Shown here: positions 32,761 through 45,248 of the stretch, one piece after another
Layout of the letters: each line of letters starts with the position of its first letter
How positions within the stretch are numbered: the stretch's first letter is position 1
Source: Setophaga petechia
Lineage: Eukaryota; Chordata; Aves; Passeriformes; Parulidae
Reading direction: 5' to 3'
Length of the DNA: 64,000 nucleotides
NCBI GenBank assembly: GCA_024362935.1
Contig: JANCRA010000066.1
Span: 2,843,501-2,907,500 of the forward strand
Translations under genes and position numbers: made by a program
Notes under the pieces: model-generated
Seen by the model: only the letters and a program-made list of their open reading frames with translations
What the model was told of the DNA's origin: nothing
The model's database searches: none

Positions 32761-35700
32761 GGGCGTCTCAGCGGTACCATGGCGCTCAGCCCCGCCAGGA
32801 TTCCCCGGTGGGTGGGGGAGAGGGGGTGCCCATCTCCTGCTCCCAGCGGGCATCCCCATCTCCCGCTGCCCGAGGCACTGGGGAGAGAGGCACAGCCCGC
32901 AGCCCCTCCAGCCTCTCCTGGATGGCGACGCCAGCCATCCTGCGTTCTCCCGCTGCGGAGGGCTCGGGGCAGGCCCGGGACCCCTCCCCACCCACTGGGC
33001 TCCCCCTCCCCATCCTGCCGAGGGGCGGCTCGGACCGTGTCCGGCCGGGTGCTGAGCTGCGCCCATCACCGTGCATCCATGGTCCCAGCCAGCCTGGCAG
33101 GCAAGCGGAGCTTCGGGGGCCCCTGTCTGGCTGCTTCCTCTTGCTGCTGCTGCCTTCCTTCCCCCAGACTGTTGGGGTTTCTTGGAGGAGTCGGTCTGGT
33201 CCCTCCATCCTGTGCCAAACCTGCAGAGCAAGTTGGTACTGGGACCACTGGTGTCTCTCCATCCTGTGACATCCAGCCCCGCATGTCACCTCCCTCGCGG
33301 GGTCCACAGCTGATCCCTGCCTGTCCCCTGGCCAGGAAGAGGGGACAGAGCCCGGCTGGTGGGGGTTGATTATCCCCGTGGGAATCCAGGCAGCCTTGCT
33401 TGGTGAAAATGGGAGCAGGATCTGGTCAGCAGTGCAGATTCTCCTTTAGGAAATGGATGCAATTTTTGGTCTTTCTCAGTTTCTCACCCCCATGCTCCAC
33501 TGTTCCCTCCCTGAATGCATCCATGGCTCCCAGCCCTTGAGGACTCTGTCTGTGCAGGGATGGAGCAGGGGAAGGCCACTGGGAGCTGGGCATGGCTGCA
33601 AGGAGCATGTCAGCCCTTTCAAGCATTATTACAGCGCCGGCAGGGCTGGGAATGCAAAAATAGCCATCAAAGTGACCGTGGAACATCCGAGCCTGGAGGG
33701 GCCCCTTTTGGCTGTGGCGGTGGTGGGAGCACTGACGTGGGGAGCTGTTGGTGTGAGCCAACTTTGGGGCTGCCCTGGGTGTTGTTACCCCACTGAGCCA
33801 GGGCACCAGGACCAGCTCCAGCCATCCCTGCTCTGGTGAACAGGGTGACAAAACCGTGGTGTCCCCCTCCAAGCCTGGGTGAGATGATGCTGAGCTTGGT
33901 GCCCAAATCTCCCTCCTGAGTGCCAAGGCTTGTGCCACGTGGGCTTGGAGGAGCAGGCCCCAGCCCTCTCAGTCCTCCTGCTGGGCCTGGTTCCCAGCAG
34001 CTTGGGCAAGGCACGGGATGGGTGGAGGATGTTGGGAAGCTCAGGCTGGGGGTGTTTGGGGGGCCCTTCCTTCAGCCTCCCCATCAGCAGCTCAGAGGCA
34101 GAGCAGTGCCAGGACCTGCGGGATGCAGAGCCTGTGTGGGTGGCTGTGGCTGAGCTGGTGTGGGTCTCCCCAGCTCTGCCCACCCTCAAGGGCAGGATCA
34201 GGGCCCGTGCTGGGGTCTCGTGGCCAGGTGGAGCTGCTGCGGTGGGGGCTGGGGCTCCAGATCCAGGTTTTGCAGACGCTCGCATCTCTCCAGCAAGCTG
34301 AGCCGAAACCCTGGATCCCACCCAGCCAGAAATTTGGATCTGGAGCCAAAGGTGACTCTTGGCCCTTATTGCCAACACGGGCGAAGCTAAAATCTGGATA
34401 TGAGCAGAAACAGGAGGAGCCTGGATCCAGCGCAGGGGCTGAACGTGTGGCTTGTGCTCCTTCTGGCCATCAAATTGGATTTCCTGAAATAGCCTGTTGA
34501 AGACCAGAGCCCAGCAGGGACCGAATGACAGGTCACCAGGGGTGTGGAAGCCCCATCACGATCCTGGCTGCCTGCTTCAAGACGTTGGCAGCCAGCAATA
34601 ATAGTAATATACGGTGCCATTGCCGGGAGAGCGCAGCACTGCTGGAGAGCTAAGAATAGCAGGCGAGACGTGCCAGCAGAGGGGGACTCTGGGCCGGGCG
34701 GGGGCCGGGGCTGCGGCTGGACGTGCCCCGGGGGACACCCCGGCCGTGGGGTGGCAGCTCCTCCCAGCGGGAGGACATCCCTGTGATGCAGGTGGCACAG
34801 GACAACGGGAGGGGATGTGGAGAGTGCTTGGTGCTGCAGAGCCTGGGGAGTGCCCCTTCAGCGTGGCCTCTGGGCTTTGCCATCCCCAGGAACCAGGTGT
34901 AAAGCCTGCTCTGACAAAGTGGCATTCAGATCTTGGCCATCCCAATGGCCCTGTCATTTCTGGTCCCTTTGTGAGCAGCAGCACGGGGTGGGGGCTACCT
35001 GGAAATCCATGGACAGGGCAGCAGCTCAGCACTCCACACTCACCTCCTCCAAACCAGGCAGGATTGAGCCCCTTCTGCCCAGTGCTGCTCAGCAGCTCAT
35101 TCCAGGGCTGCACAGTGTCACTGGCAGGGGACAGAGAGGGCCTGGCCGCCACAGGTCCAAAAGCTGAGCTCCCTGTCAGCCACCACAGCACGTGGCAGTG
35201 GAGCAAGTGCCCATCGGGTTAAGGAGAGTTAATTTGTACCTTCCCCATTTCTGCAGGGCCAGGAGTGCTGCAGCACCCCCTGTCCCCCTCCCACAAGCAG
35301 CTGTGCTCCTGCAGTGCCTGTGTCAGTGCCTCTGCAACCTGCCCTCAATCTTAATTAGATTTTCCACGTCGCCCCCCAGCTCACTCCTCCCCAAATGCTG
35401 GAGCAGGAAGAAGCCATGACATGGTTTCTAATCAGCTTCTGAATTCAGATTCTTCTTGGCTGTTGTTGGAGGCTCCCCTCAGCCTTTGTTTGGTGCTGCC
35501 TGAGCAGGGTCTGGGAACCCTGGGAGCGAGTGGCCCAGCAGCTGGGACATCCTATGGAAACATGCTCATGTTTGGTGACAGCAACTTCAGGAACACCCCC
35601 AGCACCTGCCAACCCCATCAGAGAAGCATCCAGCGGGCACTGTGGCTCTGCCCAGCACTGGGCACCACTGCTGTGCTTTCCTGGGGTTCATTCTGCATCA

Positions 35701-36620
35701 CTCCTGGGTGGGAGCTGGGCACGGTGCCCCGTGGTGTGGCTCCTCTGCAGCCAGTGCCGTGCCAGGTTTGGCTCTGCCTCCAGCACCCAGACCTTGTCAG
35801 CAGCGAGTTGTGGCTCTGAGCAAAGCCAGGGGATGCAAACAGTTCCCAGAGCTGCCATGCCCCAATTAATAGCCTGTGAATCACGGTGCTGTTGGAAGAG
35901 CAGATGTTTGTGGCGTGGTTGCCAGAGCTCAGTGTTTCACCAGGAGTCTGCTTGGCCTTAAATTGGCAGCTCTGGGCAGCGGGTGGTGATGGGGCCTCTC
36001 CTGCAGGATGATCAGGAGATGTTTGGGCTGGGAATCAGCTGAAGTTTTTGGTGGGCAGAGGGAAGTGGGAGAACAGCCTGTCTGTGGGCATGAGGGATGC
36101 TGTGTTGGAGTGAGAGGACCACAAAAGCTGGAGGTATTGAGTCCTGTTGTGACAGAATCTGCTGATTTCCCGGTCTTGGGGAACCTCTCATCTTTCCAAA
36201 GGGATGCAGGAGCTGTGGTGGCACAGCACCATTTGGGAATGGTGAACGGTTGGTACTGGGAAACACTGAATGCCTTGGAAGTGGCTGTCCCTGCTGTGGT
36301 TGGTGTCCCCAGACTTGGGGCTGGGGTGAGACCCCATTGATATACCCCAGCTTGGTGCCATCTGTGCAGCTGAGCTGAGGGATGGCCTCAGCTCTCATGT
36401 TCTGTGTCATGACACCCATCTGCCCCAGGCTCCTCTGGGCCCTCTCTGGGTGGGGGCACACTGGGGACAGCCCCATTGTGGGGGAGCACAGGGTGCCCCT
36501 GCAGCAGGTGTGTGTGGGGTGCGAGGGCAGCGCTCGGGTGCCTGTGGGGCGCACAGCAGTGTGTGGGGTGGGGCACGTGGGATGCTGTGAGTGGGAGCAG
36601 CCAGGTGCACGTGGCCATGT
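32761..36620. other. GC-rich non-coding DNA, probably DLGAP3 5' intron
   Basis: No protein family was recognised in any frame. Short AT-rich patches at about 34590-34670 and 35340-35460 (AATCTTAATTAGATTTTCC) stand out and may be regulatory. Confidence 0.4.
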
Positions 36621-36629
36621 GCAGTGATA

Positions 36630-37010
36630 CAGAGCTGCTGTGTGTCCATCTGTGTGTGTGGGGCTGTGTGTCCATCTGTGTGTGCAGGGCCCTGTGTCTG
36701 TCCATCCATCCATCAGTGTGTGGGGCTATGTGTCCATCTGTCTGTGCAGAGTCCTGTCCGTCCATCAGCGTGTGGGGCTGTGTGTCTGTCTGGCTGTGCA
36801 GGGCCAGGTGTCCATCCATCCATCAGTGTGTGGGGCTGTGTGTCCGTCTGTCCGTGTGGGGCCGTGTATCGGTCTGGCCGTGCGGGGCTATGTGTCGGTC
36901 TGGCCGTGCGGCGCTGTGTGTCAGTCTGTCCGTGCGGGGCTGTGTGTCCGTCCGGCCGTGCAGGGCTGTGTGTCGGTCTGGCCGTGCGGGGCTGTGCGTG
37001 GGCGTGCGGC
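36630..37010. repeat. GT-rich minisatellite
   Basis: Imperfect 21-36 bp copies of GTGTGGGGCTGTGTGTCCATC, changing gradually to CGTGCGGGGCTGTGTGTCGG, directly abut the CpG island that follows. Confidence 0.85.
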
Positions 37011-37360
37011 GCTGCCGGCGTGGGCAGCCCCTTCCCGGGGGTGCTGTCGGTGCGCGGGGGTGGCCGAGCGCGCCGGGGAGCGCGCGTGGGTGTGTCCCCA
37101 GCGCGCGGGGGCGACGGCTCCGCCACCGCCTCTCGCCGGCTGCGAGGTGCCGGTGCCGGTGTCGGCACCCGGAGCGTGGCCGCCGCCGCCGCCGCTGCCG
37201 TGGGTGGCCGTGACCCCGGGGACGCCTCCGGCCTCGCTGCGCGGCCTGGCCGCGGCATGGGCGGCCCGCGGGGAATTTGCAGGATCACAGGGAATCCATC
37301 CTCCGGCTCCTGCCCGGCCCAGGCCGGCAACTTCATGGCTTAGCAGCGGCGGAGGGTGAG
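36990..37360 (+). promoter_or_regulatory. DLGAP3: second CpG island, possible alternative DLGAP3 first exon
   Basis: A CG-dense block ending at a donor-like GGAGG|GTGAGT (37356). It may be an alternative 5' exon of DLGAP3. No independent gene was recognised in it. Confidence 0.4.
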
Positions 37361-37679
37361 TGGGGTGCTGGGTGGGAGGGGAGAGGGCCTGGCTAAGTGC
37401 AGGGGGCTCCGTGCCTGGCACAGCCCCGGTCCTGGGAGAGCCCTGCTTTGTGCCCAGCGGTGCCAGTTCACCGAGATCCCCCGGCCCGGGCAGCACACAG
37501 CCCTAACCCTTTCGTGACCAAATCCTCCTCCCTGGCAGCCACGTTCTCTCCTCGGTGTGCAGCCCGTGGCTCCCGGCCAGCCCTCGCTCAGACGAGCCTC
37601 GGCACAGCCTTGAAGCTCGCCTGACCGGGATGGGGAGATCCCAGCCCCGAGGTCTCTGCTCCTGTTCCCTGCAGACCTG

Positions 37680-38000
37680 GGGCTGGGGGCTGTGTGTGCT
37701 GGGGCTGGGGGCTGTGTGTGCTGCAGGGGGTGTGTGCTGGGGCTGGGGGCTGTGTGTGCTGGGGCTGGGGGCTGTGTGTGCTGCAGGGGGTGTGTGCTGG
37801 GGCTGGGGGCTGTGTGTGCTGCAGGGGGTGTGTGATGGGGCTGGGGGATGGGAACTGTGAGCACTGGGGGAGGGGATGTGCTGAGTGGGGGCTGTGGGGA
37901 GCAGGGCTGGGCTGCCCCTCTGTGTATGCGAGGGACACGGTGTCCTCTGTGTGTGTCTGTGTGTCTGTGTGTCTGTGTGTGTCTGTGTGTCTGTGTGTCG
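37680..38000. repeat. GGGGCTGGGGGCTGTGTGTG-type array and GT-rich run
   Basis: A roughly 20-bp G-rich unit repeats about eight times at 37680-37845, some copies alternating with CTGCAGGGGGTGTGTG. It is followed at 37948-38000 by a (GTGTGTCT)n run. Confidence 0.85.
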
Positions 38001-38494
38001 GTCCGGGGATGGGGCTGGGGAGCCCCAGCTCTGCCTGCCAGACGGCCCCGCTGCCGGGGAGCGGCACAGCCGGTGCTGACATCTGTGCTTCGAGCCCTGC
38101 CTGTCTTCAGTCGGCTCCTTGGCACAGTCACAGTGGCAGTTGGGTCCCTCTGTACCTCTCCGTGGATTCCCCCACCACCCTGCCTCTCCATGACACAAAC
38201 CTGGATCTCTGCTGCGTTTCCTTGGAGGGGAAACTGAGGCAGGAGGGAGGGAAGCAGCAGAGCCCTCTCCCGATCCCTGTCATCCTGAGGCTTGATCCCA
38301 CGCCTCACCCTCGCTTGTTCTTTCCTGCCAAGTGATGCCAAGAGCCGGGGGGAGCGAGGGCGTCCTGGGACACAGCTCCGGGCTGTGTCTGCCCGGGGCC
38401 CTGGAGCCGCCCAGCTCCTCCTGCCGCTGTCTGGGACAGCCCTGCCCTGGGGCTGCCACAGGGGCTGCTGCCGGGGACACCAGTGGCACGTGTT

Positions 38495-39055
38495 GTTGGG
38501 CACTGTGGTGATACTAGTGGTAATGGTGGCCGTGGTGACAGTGGTGTTTGTAGTGGCCGTGGCATGCTGCTTGAGGTGGGAGTTTATTGTGGTGGGAATT
38601 TCTGGTGAAGGCCATGGTGGCGGTGGTGCCATGGCGATGGCTGTGGTGGCCATAATGGCAGTGATGGCCATAGTGGCAGTGGTGGCCATGCTGGTGGCAG
38701 CGATGGCCATGGTGGTGGTGGTGGCCATGCTGGTGGCAGTGGTGCCACGGCAATGGCAGTGGTGCCACGGCAATGGCAGTGGTGGCCATAGTGGCAGTGG
38801 TGGCTGTGCTGGTGGCAGTGGTAGCGCTGGCCATGGTGGCCATAGTGACAGTGGTGGCCATGCTGGTGGTGCTGGCTCCACGGCAGTGGCAGTGGTGGCC
38901 GTGGTGACACTGGGTGGCCATGCTGCTCGTGGCGATCGCAGTGGTGGCCATAGTGACAGTGGTGGCCATGCTGGTGGCGCTGGCCATGGTGGCCATAGTG
39001 ACAGTGGTGGCCATGCTAGTGGCGCTGGTGGCGCTGGCCGTGGTGGCCGTGCTGG
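38495..39055. repeat. 560-bp GTGGTGGCCATG-type minisatellite
   Basis: Units of 12-18 bp built from GTGGTGGCCATGCTGGTGGC and GGCAGTGGTGGCCATAGTG fill the interval. Because units are multiples of three, frames on both strands stay open (Val/Ala/Met-rich on +, His/Thr/Ala-rich on -). Neither resembles a real protein. Confidence 0.92.
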
Positions 39056-39599
39056 AGCCGGGCGCTGTCCGCGGTGCTGATCTCCGTCCCCACACTGCGA
39101 GTCCGACCCGCAGCACGAACCGGCGGCGGCCCCGACCCTCGCTCCCCCTCCCCGGGGGTGCCCCCAGGGTCCCCTCCTTCCCTGGGGCCGTCCCGCCCTG
39201 CCCCTGCCCTTTGATGTGCGGCAGCTCCAGACTGGGCTGGTGGGACGGGAACCGCGCCGAGCTCCGTGCCCTCACCCCGGCGCTGTGCCCAGCACCCGCA
39301 CCCTGCCCGCCGGGCTGGCACAGCCTCCCCTCCACGGGCGCTCTGATCGTCCCGCCGGGCAGGTCGGACAGGGCCGGGCTGGAGAGCGGGACAGGGCAGG
39401 GCAGGGCGTGTGGGGACATGGGCCACCAAGGCTCCAGCACTCCCTGCCGAGTTTGGGACGGCCAGGGAGGGGCAGCCGGCCCTGCTCGGTGCTCCCACAG
39501 GTTGGCTGATGTGCCCGGAGCAGCGCTGCTGGTTGGTGACACCGGGCTCACCTCGGCCCCCCAGAACCGTGTCCCCAACCGCAGTGCCGGTGTCACTGC

Positions 39600-39745
39600 T
39601 CCCAGAACAAAATGTCAAGCCATGCAAATGAGACTGCGGGAGCGGCTGATTGAAGGGCCCTGCCCCGCCCCGGAGTTGCAATCAAATATGCAAATGGCTC
39701 CCGAGGAGGCTAGTGAAGGCTATTAATAGCGGGGATGAGGCTGGG
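39600..39745. promoter_or_regulatory. candidate enhancer with two octamer motifs
   Basis: ATGCAAAT, the POU/octamer consensus, occurs at 39622-39629 and again at 39688-39695 inside a short AT-richer patch in GC-rich DNA. Candidate cis-regulatory element; function not shown. Confidence 0.4.
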
Positions 39746-40384
39746 AGAACGCGTGGTGCTCCTGAGGGAATGAGCCTGGGGATGAGCTGGTTCTGCTTGT
39801 CCCTCTGCCCTGCGTGTCCCTCTGCAATGGCTGGGCAGGTGACAGGTACTCCCTGCAGGGAGCCCGGGGGCACCAGGGCTTGTTTTGGCCACCAAACCCT
39901 CTGAAGGGCAAGCGCTGCCCGTGTGCCCAGCGTCCACAGGGAAACCCAGAGGGACAATCACGGCTGCTGAAACCCCTGGGCTGAGATTTCAGCTCTGGGG
40001 AGTCCAGCCAGGAGGGATGAGGTGACCAGTGGGACCTGGGCTCTGCTGGGGGGGTTCCTGAGGCTCAGCCTGGGCAGGAGCTCGGCCTGGGGCAGCTCTC
40101 ACCATGCTGGGGGAGGAAGGGAGGGAGGAAGGGGCTCAGGGGCTCCCTCCCACCCCCCACCCTTCACCCTGTGCTTCCACACCCCCCTCCCTCTCCTGCT
40201 TTCTCTCTGTTGCCATCGAGGCAGATAATGTCCCATTCCTGCCAGCTCCAGTAAGAGCACAAGGCACTGGTGGGAGCCACGCTGTCCCCAGTGTCCCCAG
40301 TGTCCCCAGCCAGCTCAGGGGTCTCGGTGTGCTTGGCCTCTGCTGCAGCCCCTCCACCCCATCTCTGGGGTTTTGGGCTCCAGG

Positions 40385-40565
40385 AATCATTTGACCTTTT
40401 TATAGAAAATTGCGGAAGTCAGGCTGGAGTCAACAGTAACTAATTATTTAAAATCTGAAACTGGAATAATTAGCCCAATTAACAGTCTCAGGTGACGTCT
40501 GACTCCATCTGATAACGGCCCGAGGAAGAGGGAGAGTAATTAACCTGTCAGCCTGACATTTGTAG
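40385..40565. promoter_or_regulatory. AT-rich island, candidate conserved regulatory element
   Basis: An AT-rich patch of about 180 bp with homeodomain-type cores (ACTAATTATTTAAA, GGAATAATTAGCCCAATTAA) and a TGACGTC-like site (GTGACGTCTGA). It is sharply bounded by GC-rich sequence and has no coding or repeat character. Confidence 0.45.
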
Positions 40566-41044
40566 GTCAGCACCGGCTCCTCAGGATGTCGGGGTGGGCA
40601 CAGGGGTGTTTTGGGGGGGTCCCGTCTCTCTTGCTGCAGGGGGTCTGCACCTTTGGGGGTCTCAATGCAGGGAGGGGGCTGTGGGTGAGCCCAGGTGGTA
40701 CCTGGGGGAGATGGGCTGGGGGGACGGCATGCTGGGCATGGGCAGGGGCTGAGTGTCCCCCAGAAATGCCAGAGCCGCTGGTGAGGCAGCACCTGTGGGC
40801 CTTTAAGGTTGCTGTGGAAACGGGGCTGCTCGTTACCAGGAGGAGCCTCCTGCTTTCCAGGCAGGGCCCCCATCCCTGCAGGAGGGGATCCCCACCCCGG
40901 GCACCTGGGACTGCACAAACCCCCGTGTCTGTGAAAGGGACGTGGCCAGGGCATGCACCTGCAGGAGGGTGGCCTTGGGTGGCACGGACCCCTCTGCCCA
41001 CTTGCCCTTGGCATGGCTGGTGGTGCCAAGCAGGGCTGGGCATG

Positions 41045-41118
41045 CCTGGACACAGCTGGACACACCTGGGCACAGCTGGACACACCTGGACACAGCTGGA
41101 CACACAGGGACACACATC
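41045..41118. repeat. CAGCTGGACACACCTGGACA short tandem repeat
   Basis: About six copies of a 14-bp unit. Confidence 0.8.
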
Positions 41119-41474
41119 CATCCTGACCAGCCAGCCATGCCCTTGTGCCCCTTGGGGACCCTGTCCTGACACCTCAGCTGGCACATGGACCCAGCCTGGC
41201 ACTGGGGCTGTGCTGGCAGCCCCCTGACAGGGCACAGGGAACAGAGTGTGCCGAGGCACAGCCCCCGGCCACAGCCCGGTGCCACGCTCAGCTCCTGGAG
41301 TTTTAATGAGGTAAATTGTATAAAAAGCTCCGTTTGCCCTAAATGCCCATCCCTGCGTGAAGCTGCTGCAGCACAGCCCGGGCACACCCCTGGAGCTGGG
41401 CAGGGGGCTACGGGGCCGGGCACACGCTCCCGGGCTGGGCACGTGGCAGCGGCAGGAGGAGGAGGAGGACGAAG

Positions 41475-41705
41475 GCGGTTTAGCACATTTGCAATCATTT
41501 CCCTCCTCCCCCCCAAGTTTACAGCTTAGCTCAGCGGCTTATCAGCCTCCAATCTCATTAAATCAGGCAAATTGTAGCATCTGATATTTTATGGAGATTA
41601 AGGTGTGCGCCCAGACTCTATAATTATCGGCAAAGATGTATTTACAATACCTTGTTGCTAGTAAACAAAAAATAACTTCAGATCAAAGCTCTCTTACAGG
41701 GGAAT
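41475..41705. promoter_or_regulatory. AT-rich island, candidate conserved regulatory element
   Basis: A 230-bp AT-rich patch with CAATCTCATTAAATCAGG, CTATAATTATCGGC and GTAAACAAAAAATAAC (forkhead-like GTAAACA). It has no repeat or coding signature. Confidence 0.45.
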
Positions 41706-42244
41706 AAATCTGCCCATCGAGTCCCCGCTGTGGAGCACGGCAGGGAGACACCCGGGGTGGGTGGGCAGCACCGGGGGGACACGGGGAGGGGGCGTTCCGG
41801 GGATGTCCCCGGTCCCACGTGGCCGCTGTGAGTCCCCCGGTGCTGGATCCATCCCCAGGTGGATCTCCCTGGTCGCACCCACCCCTCCGGCCACGGCTCC
41901 AGCGGGGATTTCCACCGCAGGGACCTCCCCGCTGAGACGAGCCCGGGATTTATCGGCACATGTGCGTTGCCCCTGGATTCCTCACGGCGGTGGCAGCGCT
42001 GCGGATTACCGATGTGGTGACGCTGGTTTATTGCTGCCTGAAGTGGATTTATCCGTGCGGCAGGGCCCGGGCTGGCTGCTGGTGTAAATCACCACAGAAT
42101 GGGCTGGCAGGAGCCTCGGGGATGTGGCTGCATCCTCGGCATTCCAGCCTCCCCGGGGGTTTCGTGGCTGGGCTCCCCACGGGACCATCCTCTCCACAGC
42201 ACAGATCAGCTGCCCCTTCTCCATCTCACTCTCGTGCCCACTGA

Positions 42245-42400
42245 AACGAGAATAAAATGGTGATAATGCTGCAGACGTCCTCTGGAAAGGGCTCCGAGGC
42301 AGATGAAAAGCCCTACTTAAGAGTGAGGCCATTATTATTAATAACTTGGAGCCAGGCTGTAAATTCAGCCGACACAGCTATTATGGGAAATGAACCTGCT
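42245..42400. promoter_or_regulatory. AT-rich island, candidate regulatory element
   Basis: It contains GAATAAAATGGTGATAATG and CCATTATTATTAATAACTTG. Its composition contrasts with the flanks and no gene was recognised. Confidence 0.38.
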
Positions 42401-43904
42401 CCCGTGCTGGCTGCCAGGTGTGGGATGGGGATGGGCACAGCAGAGCAGGGCTGGTGGCCCCATGGCTGCTGCTGGCTCGTGTCCACAGCTGGGGCAGCAA
42501 GGCCAGAGGGGCCAAAACCACTTGAATCCATCTCTGGGATGATTTATTTGCTTTTCTGGGAAGGCTGGAGGTGTGAGGGAGGATCCTGGGGTCTCCTCCC
42601 AGAAGGAAAGGAGGTGGCTGAGCTTTGCAACAAGGTTGAGACCCGGCCCAAGCTGAGTTCAGGGGTGATGTAGGGTGTGAGGAGCATGGGCAGAGCCGGG
42701 TGCTGGCAGAGGCCAGGGTGGCACAGCTGAGGCTGGGCAGGACCCTCCGTGGCCATCCTGGGCTGACTGTGCCCATCTGAGGAGCATCCAGGGCAGCGTC
42801 ACACCTCGGCAAAGGTTGCACTAAAACAAAAATAACTCGGTGCCATTCAGTGCCCAGCGCCCGCAGCCAGGTCAGAAAAAGGCAAAGCTGCCGTGGCTCC
42901 CATTCCATCGGGATGACCTCACCTCCAGTACTGCCACCCCCGAGCAGGGCAGGTGGGGACCCAGGGTGGCAGAGCTGGGCACAGAGGGGGTGTGGAGTGC
43001 CATGAGGTGCCACATGGGTGTCACGGGGGTGCAGAGCACGGCCATGGGCTCGTGGTGCTGCCTGTACCCAGCTCGGGAGCTTCTGCGGGGGAACGAGCTT
43101 TGATATAAATATCTTTTTGCTCAGCACACGACCTACTTTCCAGACAATGCCATTAGCCTCCCGACTCCCTCATTCATCTTCTGCCGTCCTCCCCCAGCCC
43201 TCCCTGAGCTGGCACCGGTGCCAGCACTGCACACAGGCCATGGAGGGGTGAGCCAGGATGGGCACCTGGCTTGGTGGCACCCTGGGGACCCTGTGCTGGC
43301 CTTGGGGACAGCCAGCAGCCCCGTTCTCACAGCTGTTGCTGCCTGTCCTCTGCTCCTGCTCTGGCTTGGTAGAGGGTGGCTGCATCCCCTTGGGGGTTTC
43401 TCCAACCCATCCCACAGGACACTGAGATCTCTCCCTCCCTCTGCCTCCAGCCCCATTCCCTGCCAAATCCATGCCCTGGGTGACAAATGGCCCCATCCAG
43501 GGACATCCTCAGCCAGGCACAGCCTCCTTGGGTACCTCCTGGTCAGGACAGAGGGGAGCACAACCAAGCAGCCACGCATTGGCCCAGGGGGAGCGTGTGG
43601 GGTCAGGACCCCTCCTGAGCACCCCCAGAGCTGGTGCTGGGCTCACACACACATGGTTCATCCGAGGATGATCCTGCAGGAGCTCCATGTGCTGGCAGAG
43701 GCTGTGCTGTGCCGTTGGCTGGTGGGATTAGGGGCAGGTTGGGCAGAGGGTGCCCAGTCCCAGTGCCACGACAATGCCCAGCCCCTCTGGCTCGTGGGGA
43801 GGGTTCTGACACCGGTTTTCCCCCAGGAGCTGGAAGCATCTCTCCAGGCCCACCACCTGCACACCTCCGTGCACCCCTGGGATGAGCCCCCGCTCCTCCC
43901 CTGC

Positions 43905-44000
43905 AGCTAAAATTAAATATTCAATTTGTATTGCTGGTAAATCCTGCAAATCTCTTTTATCTCTAAGCTGTTGTAGCAGGAATATCGGTGGTGTAATCTC
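43905..44000. promoter_or_regulatory. AT-rich island, candidate regulatory element
   Basis: AAAATTAAATATTCAATTTG and CTTTTATCTCTAAGC (GATA-like) occur within 95 bp. A similar patch at 44305-44395 contains ATGTATTTAAATATTTAGG. Confidence 0.38.
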
Positions 44001-44979
44001 CATGGGGGCTCATCCCACTGCCCTTCACAGCTCCCTGGCTTGGACCACGCTCTCTTTTCCCCACATTTCTCTCTGGGATGCTTCTGGGTGGTGGAGCAGT
44101 TCTCCAGTGCCAACTGCAGAGCTCCCCACGGCACCCATTCTGTGGGTGCTGCTGGCTTTGGGGACAAGGGTGTGCATGGTCCCCAAATTGTGATGGAGGT
44201 GTTCTTGGCCCAGGTGATCCAGGTGGTCTCACCAGAGCATCCCCCTCGCCTGCTGTGTCCTCACTCAGCAGCCGTGCCCCCCCTCCCCGTGCTCTGTCCC
44301 CGCGCTAAGAGCATTGTGCAGAATTATGTATTTAAATATTTAGGTTTTCATCAGCTTTGCAAATTAAGCCCATCCATTAAAGCGGCAGTTTGGGTCCTCT
44401 GCTGGCAAGCTGGGCTGTGCCAAGCCTCGGGCTGGCTGTGCTCATCCCAGCCCTGGCCCCAGGGGATGCAGCCTGGGAATGGGACGTGATGGCCCCGAGC
44501 ATCCCTGCTGGCACAGGGACTGGGGTTCTGCTTCCTGCTCATTCCTGGAAACTCCGGGCCCTTGGGAGGGGTGTGGTGCCCTGAAGGGATCCGCTTGGGA
44601 TTGGTGTTATTTGGGATTGGTGTTATTTGGGGTGGAGCAGAGAGTGCCTCGTGCTGGGGAAAGCGGGATGAGGAGCAACGCTGGTGACAGGTGAGAGCCC
44701 TGGCTCAGCCGAGCAGAGCAGGGATGGCAGTGCCAGCCTGCTGGGGGCCCAGTGGGAGTGAAGCTGGGCATGGAAGGGGCAGCCTGCCCAGGGGCTTGGA
44801 GGAAATGGGCAGGAGATGGTCGGAGTTGGCACTGCTGCCATGCTCGGGGCTCAGGCTGTGCTGCCCCCAGCTCACCAAAGAGGCTTTGGAGTGATCCCTG
44901 GCTTAAATCATTACACGGCATGGCTGGGGAGTAAGTGGCTCTTTAAGGCTCAGGACCTGGCTGGTGGCTCTGTGTGGGT

Positions 44980-45248
44980 GGGAGGGAAAATGGGGGTGAT
45001 GGGGAAATGGGGTTTATCCAACACCAGGAGGGGAAATGGGGGTGATGGGGAAATGGGGTTCATCCAACTCCAGGAGGGAAAATGGGGATGATGGGGAAAT
45101 GGGGTCCATCTAACAACAGGAGGGGAAATGGGGGTGATGGGGAAATGGGGTTCATCCAACTCCAGGAGGGAAAATGGGGATGATGGGGAAATGGGGTCCA
45201 TCTAACAACAGGAGGGGAAATGGGGGTGATGGGGAAATGGGGTTCATC
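44980..45248. repeat. about 46-bp minisatellite
   Basis: About six copies of GGAAATGGGGGTGATGGGGA followed by AATGGGGTTCATCCAACTCC or AATGGGGTCCATCTAACAAC. The two variants alternate, giving a higher-order period of about 92 bp. Confidence 0.92.

Noticed and set aside
31816..33369. Open frame of 517 codons on + across 31.8-33.4 kb
   Set aside because: It runs through a 51-bp repeat and a CpG island where stop codons are rare. Composition is Pro/Ala/Arg/Gly-rich, no family is recognisable, and a parallel frame is also open.
32766..33369. A small gene starting at the ATG around 32779
   Set aside because: No homology, biased composition, and no supporting splice or poly(A) context.
37340..38881. 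Open frame of 513 codons on the minus strand
   Set aside because: It crosses several minisatellites (His/Thr- and Pro/Ser-rich runs) and lacks any domain; an artefact of repeats and GC content.
38514..39596. Minus-strand open frame of 360 codons, His/Thr/Ala-rich
   Set aside because: It follows the GTGGTGGCCATG minisatellite, and the + strand is open too; not a protein.
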